Source: Musa acuminata AAA Group
Lineage: Eukaryota; Streptophyta; Magnoliopsida; Zingiberales; Musaceae
Length of the DNA stretch: 64,000 nucleotides
NCBI RefSeq assembly: GCF_036884655.1
Contig: NC_088338.1
Location: forward strand, 4,411,501-4,475,500
Reading direction: 5' to 3'
Both the position numbers and the translations under genes were made by a program. Below the pieces are notes generated by a model. The model made no database searches, was not told the origin of the DNA, and saw nothing but the letters and a program-made list of their open reading frames with translations. Positions 57,195-64,000 of the stretch are shown here, one piece after another (the first letter of the stretch is position 1; each line of letters starts with the position of its first letter).

Positions 57195-60100
57195 TCACTG
57201 TGTGAGCAACTTGGAGTCGCAAGCCACAATCTTCACTCTCTTGACTTGGTCGTGGCAGTCCTCGCTTTTGAAAACTGCATCTTGCAAGATGAATGTCCAC
57301 ACATTGTCACAGAACCTATAAGTGTGCAGATGACCCTGTAGAACAGTCTTGAGAAAATAAGGTTTCTTGATTACCAGGTTTAATCAGAAAAAAAAAAAAG
57401 GCAAAACTTAAACATGAGGGCATGATAATGGTTTGACTTTATTCTATAACTTGCATAATATTGGTCTAACAGTGGGAGCTTAAATCTTGACCAGAGAATA
57501 GAGAGACCAACTATGGGCATACTTGGCATCTATCATGGGATTTGGATAAGTAGAAAGCACAGAATAGGCATGAGATAACACATAGCCGACTATAATGTCA
57601 ATAAACTACAGAATATTACTTAACGGTCAAAATAACCACCTATGATCGGATAGCTCTAAATGAAATAAATCTTCACATGATAAAAGGGACTGATGGACCT
57701 GAAAGATTGATAAGGGAAAAAAGGAAACTTCAGGTTTAAGAGGTAAGCAGTAGTACATATGCTGCAAAATCTGCAGGATGGGAACTCCCATTTCAATAGC
57801 TCCATATGCATAATTTAGTTAAGCAAGATAAGATCAGAACTAAAATATGTCTTTTACCACTTAACTAGGATGATTTAGTCCAGAATTGGAGTATTGCATA
57901 TTGCATGAGTGCAGGTGCACAGTGAACTACAGTATATGCAGACATGATGAAAATAGTTGGTACTCATGACACACAACAGGCTGTTAAGTCAGTCAAAGTT
58001 TCCAGTCTGGTGGACTTGAATAAGCGAGATCAACTCATCTTCAGAAAAAACCATGCACATTTCAGAAATTTAGAAGGAAAGAAAAGTTCTTAACTAGTAG
58101 AAAACAGAATGTCCTGGAAACAAGGTTTAGCAGGAAATCTGTTGATTCATTATATGCGCTAAATGCATGCATATACCACATAGACAACTAGTGAACCATA
58201 TATATAAATTACCCACAGATAAGCATAAAACAAGAGACAGAATGTCCTCAAGTACAACAACTTTGGTCCAATAACAATGATATATATGTATACACATACA
58301 CACACACATCATTGTCACCAAACAAACAAAAAGTCACTTACCTAATGATATTTCATTTCCAAATTGTTAATAAAATGAAGAAAGATTGTTTCTCAGCCTC
58401 AGACAACCTAGGGATAAAAGATACAAGAGAGTACAGGGTACAAGGACTTGACGGGTCAATTTATCAATTACCTTTGATCTAGAATTTATCATGGGATTTT
58501 ATAGTGTCAGCTTAAAATACAAAAGTAACATCATAAAGTGATCCGGATGAACAAATGTATGACTCCTAAAACATGTCAACAAACTACACACACCAAACAC
58601 GTAGAGAGAGTATCATATCATAAATACACCAATCCTTTGGTTTAATGCTACTTTAAAAGGTTCACACTCAAGTTTCAGATGCTAAGATAATCAAAGAAGT
58701 AATAAGCAGCAAAGGTTTCAGGTGCTCACACAGACTAAAACCCTATTTGACCTGAAAAGGCTATACTTCATCTGCTATTTAAGGCCCAAGAATTGACTGA
58801 AGCTCAAGCAAAGAAAGTGACGTACATATCAGCCTGAGCCTCGTCTACTATTTCTCATGAATCACACAAGTTCAAGTCTAAGCGATGCAACAGAGAGAAT
58901 GAAAGCTATGTGATTTCATGAATATGTCCAAGAAGGTTCAGATTTCTTCTGGAAGAGTCCAGAGTCAGACCCAGTCCAGGATATTGGACTTTTTATGGGA
59001 ATGGCATGACTGGGCAAGCAACATGGCAAGTTCAATTTTGGTAGAAGTTGAATGAAAAAAGAAAAAGATTCATAACTTGCTCTTGGATTATTATGACAAT
59101 TCTTTTAGTAATATTTTCGAATCCACAAATATACAAGTAATATAACAAATTACAGAAGAATACCTTTAGTAATGAAATTTGTGTAAATATTCATTCAGTG
59201 ATTTAAATGACACAACTAGCAAAATGACTAGAATGAGATCACAACCGCTGATCGCCTTACTGGGGGAACAATCAATCTTGCAAAATGACTAGAATGATCC
59301 AGAGGCATATGTGCTCACAAGCATGGAGAACAACCAATTCTGGATGATGATGACTAGCATGGTCCAGAGGCATATATGATCACAAGCACGGATTGCCTTA
59401 CTGAGGGAATAACCAATTCTGGATGATGACTAGCATAATCCAGAGGCAATAAATTAGCAATGAAGATATGTGATCACATGCACATATTGCCTTACTCGGA
59501 GAGAACCAATTTGCACAGCATCTATTGGCAAAAAGAAAAGAGATACTTGATGTTTAGAGAGGCTGGAAGAAAGAAAATCCCTAGAGCTACTTGATGCTTC
59601 TTTCAATGAGAATGAGAGGCGTAAAGTTTGCTAGGGTAGCAGTACACTTCCCTAAGTTGATTGTTGAAAAGATTCTTAGTATTCTTAAAAAAGATGCTTC
59701 TAGTTTGCTTCAACATTTACAACTATATTTAATGCAATTTTTCTGTTCAATCGGAAGAAAGGACAAGCTTCAAGTCAATTAGTATCTTTTATTCATCAAA
59801 ATTTATCTGTTGGAAATTTTAGGTTGAGTAATAGAATGTGAATCTTGCATAATTTGTTTCAAAAAAAAATTGTTAACAACAGATGAAGCTTCAGCAGCAA
59901 ATGCATTTGGAATGAGAAACGATATTTCCTTGATATAATATTAAACTGGTCTTCGAAAGACCCTTGGCCACATATTAAGTTCCTTTGGTCCCTATTCGTC
60001 ACAATTAACTGAATCAAGGCATTGGCCTAATGGTTGACATCCAATTTATTTTGAAAGATTTTGGGTTCAAATACTTGTAATGGTGATGTCGAAGAATTTG

Positions 60101-60692
60101 AGCCATATAATTTTACAGCTTGAGATCCATCTACCACTCTCCAGTATTAAAATGAAACACAGAAACTCATGAGTCAAGGCCTCAGACAGACGTCACACTT
60201 AATATTTAGTGAGATAATAACACATTGGTCGTATGACATGTTGATACTAAAAGGTTAAAGACAAAACTATTGTTAGAAGAATCAATAGTTGTCAATGTTA
60301 AATTAAAATATTAAATAAAAATGAATTTTAAAGAAGCAACAAAAGTAAAAGAGGCAATCAGAGGCACAAGTGAACTGGATATACATGACAAAGAATATGC
60401 CTAATAGCAAAAGTTTACCTTAATCGAAACCTTGCTCTTGACTTGCGTCTCCAAGGCATCTGTCATAGACTGTGCGGAGAACAAATTCAAAGGAAAAAGA
60501 ACTTAAAAGCATGACTGCTAAAATCTCCAAAAGAAATTTGTCCAGGGTTTAAATTAAATTTACCTTATCAAACTGCATAAGGACTTGGATAGCTAGCTCC
60601 GGGCTCAACGTACCGCCGGAAACCATCTCATCTAGGGTTTCTGTCAAGCACATGCCAATGGAGGACCTTCGGTACAATTCAAATGTGGCCAT
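57195..60692 (-). CDS. TFIIA-gamma: Transcription initiation factor IIA gamma subunit, copy 2
   Basis: Coding exons 60692-60564, 60469-60419 and 57335-57195, the same phases and lengths as copy 1, 106 residues. Relative to copy 1 I find one amino-acid change, Ser26 to Gly (AGC to GGC); the exon 3 differences (three) are synonymous. Met39 is shared. An open frame in both copies with mostly silent changes suggests that both have been under selection, although the duplication is also fairly young. The intron, SINE-like sequence and tandem array are shared. The upstream exon donor is at 62384, and the 5' UTR intron carries an extra 131-bp duplication near the acceptor. Confidence 0.95.
59225..59515. 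repeat. Degenerate tandem repeats in TFIIA gamma intron, copy 2
   Basis: Counterpart of 51865-52135, with one unit rearranged (AAAATGACTAGAATGA twice). Confidence 0.6.
60015..60180 (+). mobile_element. Possible tRNA-derived SINE, copy 2
   Basis: A-box-like sequence at 60023-60035 and B-box-like sequence at 60064-60074. Duplicated together with the gene, so it is not an independent insertion. Confidence 0.4.
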
Positions 60693-60695
60693 GGC

Positions 60696-60958
60696 CTATT
60701 CTAGCACTCCAATTAGCAAAATTTATTTAGTAACAAAAGCTCAGGATTTCAAAACAAAGAAAAGCAAAAAGGCAACAATAACAACTAGAAACAAAGAATA
60801 GGTTGGTATATTTTATTTTTTCTAGCCAATTCTAGCACTCCGATTAGCAAAGGTTATTTAGTAACAAAAGCTCAGGAATTCAAAACAAAGAAAAGCAAAA
60901 AGGCAACAATAAACAACTAGAAATAAAGAATAGGTTGTTATATTTTATTTTTTCTATT
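60696..60958. repeat. 131-bp tandem duplication beside the 5' UTR intron acceptor, copy 2
   Basis: TTCTAGCACTCC.ATTAGCAAA starts at about 60700 and again at about 60831; both are followed by AACAAAAGCTCAGGA and CAAAGAAAAGCAAAAAGG. Copy 1 has a single version. The duplication copies the region just upstream of the coding exon, including a potential 3' splice site. Confidence 0.85.
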
Positions 60959-62383
60959 AAGTGGAGGCAGCAACTCTTTAACATATTAGAAATTGACCTG
61001 TAGCAGAATATTAACATCATAAATAACCATAATAAGAACCACTGAGACTTGACAAAAAAAAGGATGCTTTATATAATAAATGAGGGCTTCAGAATAACTA
61101 CCAGCTCAAGAAGGAAAAGTGATAAATGTGTAAGAAAGAGATGGGGAAGTAGATATTGCACTTCCCTATGCCATGAAAGAGGCATTGACATAATGTCAAG
61201 CAAATGTTTAAAACAGCAACCCAATTAGTAGACAATGTCAATTAGGAAAAGTTCTTCTAAATATATATTTGATATAGTTGAAGAATATTCCCAGAGCAAA
61301 GCCCGTCATAGCATAATTACTTGCCGAATCATGTAAGAAAGAAATGCTCTTTCATCCAAAGAATAAACAGAAGAACAAAACCCCTTTTACATGGTAAAGT
61401 GGGATGGAGATAAAAACATGCATGAAACAAGTAATAAAACTTTGGTCTTCTTGACACTAAAAACAAAAAAAAGATTTGTGTTTTATCTTCTGTTTTACAG
61501 AACATGTTTGGCAGTCACATCTTCATAACAAGGACAAGCACAACCTAGATCTTCAATCTTTAATATCCTTGTGCATACACGAATTATGTTTCAGCAATCG
61601 TTAAGTACACATTAGGAATTTGTAAATCAAGAGGACAAGCAAATCCAGTTATAAAAATTGAAGTGATTAATAAAGATCTATGATGGACATTTTACAATGC
61701 AGACACCTGCAATTTTGAGTTTCTAATGACAATTAGATAACAGATCATCTTATCAATAATGTCATAAAACCATACCAGTTCTAAAAATGTAACCACACTT
61801 AAGTTTAGACATCACAGAGCATATACAACCATGGGGTTTACCGAATAAGAATAGGTGAAAATACTTGTTTGAAATGGCACTTACTCCATCATGATTACAA
61901 GCATCACGATCAAAATTATGTAAAGAAAGCTAGATAATATAAAATCTTCATCCTTCAATATACCATGTGCTTCGTCCTCTAAAAACCACTCATAAGCCTC
62001 CAGTCATCACATGTCAAAATAGTAACCAAATAATGGCAAACCAATCAGAGACTTGAATACAATAAGGATCGCGTTTTTTGCGAATGAAGTATCACATGCC
62101 ACGATCTCGCAGCAAAGACTAACTCTATCGAGTCTAAAAAGAAACCGTAATTAACATTCAAGTAGTCGAACAACACAAAGAACCACAAATCAAACGCTAC
62201 AACCGAGACATCTTCCCAAGCCCATCAAATCAAAGCATAGTTGGCTTTTTTTGGGTCATCCAAATCGAACTAACGCCAAACCAAAATCCACGACCAAAAA
62301 AAACAAAATAAGAACTAAAACAAGGGGCTTCGGTTCCCGCGGGTAAGACGGACGAAAAGGGAGAAGAAAAGGAAGGAAACGAC
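60959..62383 (-). other. 5' UTR intron of TFIIA gamma copy 2
   Basis: AT-rich counterpart of 53330-54870. No gene recognised. Confidence 0.5.
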
Positions 62384-62615
62384 CTCGGATCGCGAGATCT
62401 CGGGCTAAAACTCGAATGTCGAAACCCTAATCGCCTCTGGACGAGGACGGTGGCGGATTCCCAAGGGCCTGGGGCGATGGTCAAATAGAGCTCGGCAAAA
62501 GGGCGAGCTCGAAGGAGAGGAAGATAGAAACGCAGTACGAGAGATCGGTGTCCAATGGGGGATTTCAAATCGAGGGTTATATAGGCGATGGCATCGTTGA
62601 GGAAGAGATATAAAT
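62384..62615 (-). promoter_or_regulatory. Core promoter and 5' UTR exon of TFIIA gamma copy 2
   Basis: Minus-strand CTATATAACC at about 62575-62584 matches the TATA of copy 1 with small changes. A further TATTTATATC lies at about 62607-62616, next to a GA microsatellite. The splice donor CGAG|GTCGTT is at 62384. Confidence 0.55.
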
Positions 62616-62986
62616 AGAGCAAGAGAGAGAGAGAAACGATGCCTGGAGGGAATCTTTTCTTTCGTTGTTCGCACACGAATTTTGTGCGGTGGGCTGATCC
62701 ACCGTTCATTTTATCAATCTAATGGATCCTGGCCGTCCGAGCTCCGCGCTGCGATCATGTGTGGCTCTTGGTCGCATGACTGCGACTCCGAGTCGGCCCA
62801 GGTCGACTCTGCAGCGGTGCGGCAAACTCGGACGAGTAGGTCGACTCGACTCGGGCAAACTCTGTGTTAGTCCATTGTGGACAACAAAGCTTACCACAAG
62901 TCAAACTGGGTTTAGACATCTGCAACGAGTTCTCTATAACGGCTTTGGTGGCCGCATGGTTTCCATAGGAATCGTCGTCTTATTGT

Positions 62987-63628
62987 ATGCAAAATGCTTT
63001 GAATGAATATAACTTTGTCATCGGCCCGTCCAACTCCAATGACCACTGCGCATGCCCACCGTTCTGGTGGCGCTGCGCGGTGATGACGATGGCAACGACC
63101 CGTCCCGCCTCAAGCAGACCCACACCGTCGACGCCATCCTTCGTCGGGACGCCGTCCCCGCCCGCGCTCCGCACCATTGCCACGTCTCCGGCACGGCCAT
63201 ATGAGATCCCACCCGCCGCGGAAGTGGCGCGGGGCGGTCCCGCCGTCCGTGCGCTCCGGGTTCGAGCAAGAGGCCGCGGACTCCTTGCTCCTGCTATCGG
63301 GCTTGGGGATAGCGCAGCAGAGGATAGTACATCTGCGACGGGTGCAAACAAGAGTTCGACACCCGGCAAGCACTCGGCGGCCACCGTGCAAACGGCGTCA
63401 GGAGGAAAGGCTGCTACGCGAGAGCCAAGGAAGTACGAAGGAACAGCTCCAAGAGGAAAGCACAACAGCGGGGAGGCACCAACGGCGTCAGGAGGAGCGA
63501 TCGAGGGGATTTCGAGAAGTGGTAAAAGGAGGCGGCGGGAGCGTCGGGTGAATTTGAATTTGCCCCCACTGTCATCGTCCGACACCGACAGCGCGAGCTC
63601 GTCTTCTGCTGGCAACAGTACTCCTTAG
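62987..63628 (+). pseudogene. C2H2 zinc-finger protein (QALGGH type) with EAR-like end, frameshifted
   Basis: One frame at 63328-63450 encodes YICDGCKQEFDTRQALGGHR, a plant C2H2 finger (C-x2-C ... QALGGH) lacking the second zinc-binding His at the normal spacing (RANGVRRKG follows). Upstream, FEQEAADSLLLLSG, the kind of helix often found before such fingers, lies in a second frame. Downstream, VNLNLPPL, an EAR-like repressor motif common in these proteins, lies in the third frame (the 213-codon ORF). At least two frameshifts are needed to connect them, so it is a pseudogene. It is divergent from TFIIA gamma. Copy 1 has lost the finger entirely. Confidence 0.6.
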
Positions 63629-64000
63629 TCACCGTAATAGTTGCCGGGAATGAGCGTAACTTCTATTCCTTTGGGTTCCGATCCACAGGATATCTCCTCG
63701 GAATATCTCTTGATTGCACAAACTACACATTAACCATTGGGATATCTCCTCATAAGATCTCTTGATTGCACAAACTACAGATTAAACATTGGGATATCTC
63801 CTCAGAATTGGTTTAGCTTTGGTATTCCAATCCACAATATAAGCATTCAACTATACTTTTCATTTCATTGTGAACTTATCATAACACATGTATGATCAAT
63901 TTATTTCTATACAAAAGCATAAAATTAATTTATTGCTATGCAATAACACATGTTATCGTATATATTCTTAACAGAGATTAATGGCCCTGATATGATATGT
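63629..64000. other. Right-hand end, no recognised gene
   Basis: Contains a tandem repeat at 63688-63803 (GGATATCTCCTC at 63688, 63739 and 63792; spacings 51 and 53 bp), followed by AT-rich sequence. Confidence 0.6.

Larger units (their letters stand above)
56768..63525. repeat. Tandem duplication containing TFIIA gamma, copy 2
   Basis: Second copy of 49575-55865. Differences include a (TG/CA)-rich stretch near 58280, a 131-bp local duplication at 60696-60958 and a more complete zinc-finger pseudogene at the right end. Confidence 0.9.

Overview
The window is nuclear DNA from a flowering plant. It has GT-AG introns, plant-type LTR retrotransposons primed by initiator tRNA-Met, an ERD2-like receptor gene and TFIIA gamma genes. 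GC-rich coding exons in AT-rich introns and the style of the LTR sequences suggest a monocot, perhaps of the banana family (Musa or Ensete); that assignment is inference. There is no prokaryotic or CRISPR-like content.

Layout, left half (1-49070). The 3' part of an ERD2-like ER receptor gene (exons 109-4246, + strand) has a 3-kb intron holding a 787-bp non-autonomous hAT element with a perfect 8-bp target duplication. From about 2988 the DNA is arranged as three tandem segmental duplications: unit A (about 2988-20191), B (20192-36825) and C (36826-49070). Each carries ERD2 sequence, a minus-strand gene (m), a plus-strand head-to-head paralogue (p) and a distal plus-strand paralogue (d) of one gene family that I do not recognise. 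The family has a repeat-rich N-terminal exon, two short coiled-coil exons and a last exon with an EAR-like LxLxL motif and a basic tail. Nine members or remnants are present; the m copies are open, and the p and d copies are mostly damaged.

The units differ mainly by transposon activity. A carries a 5.9-kb Ty3/gypsy element (Tat-like, no integrase, with an antisense ORF) beside a 218-bp inverted repeat. B and C share a Ty1/copia element that replaced the ERD2 3' exons. B alone has a solo gypsy LTR, with empty sites in A and C. C alone has a second copia element in place of about 6 kb.

Layout, right half (49500-63640). A second, independent tandem duplication (about 49575-55865 and 56768-63525) carries two complete minus-strand TFIIA gamma genes. 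Their 106-residue products differ at one residue, and both have Met at position 39, the position altered in the rice xa5 resistance allele. Each is divergent from a decayed plus-strand reading frame; in the second copy this still shows a QALGGH-type C2H2 zinc finger.

Overall: one intact (partly seen) ERD2-like gene, two intact TFIIA gamma genes, three open members of an unknown family, and many pseudogenes and transposons. The most novel-looking content is the amplified unknown family and its inverted, transposon-remodelled arrangement.
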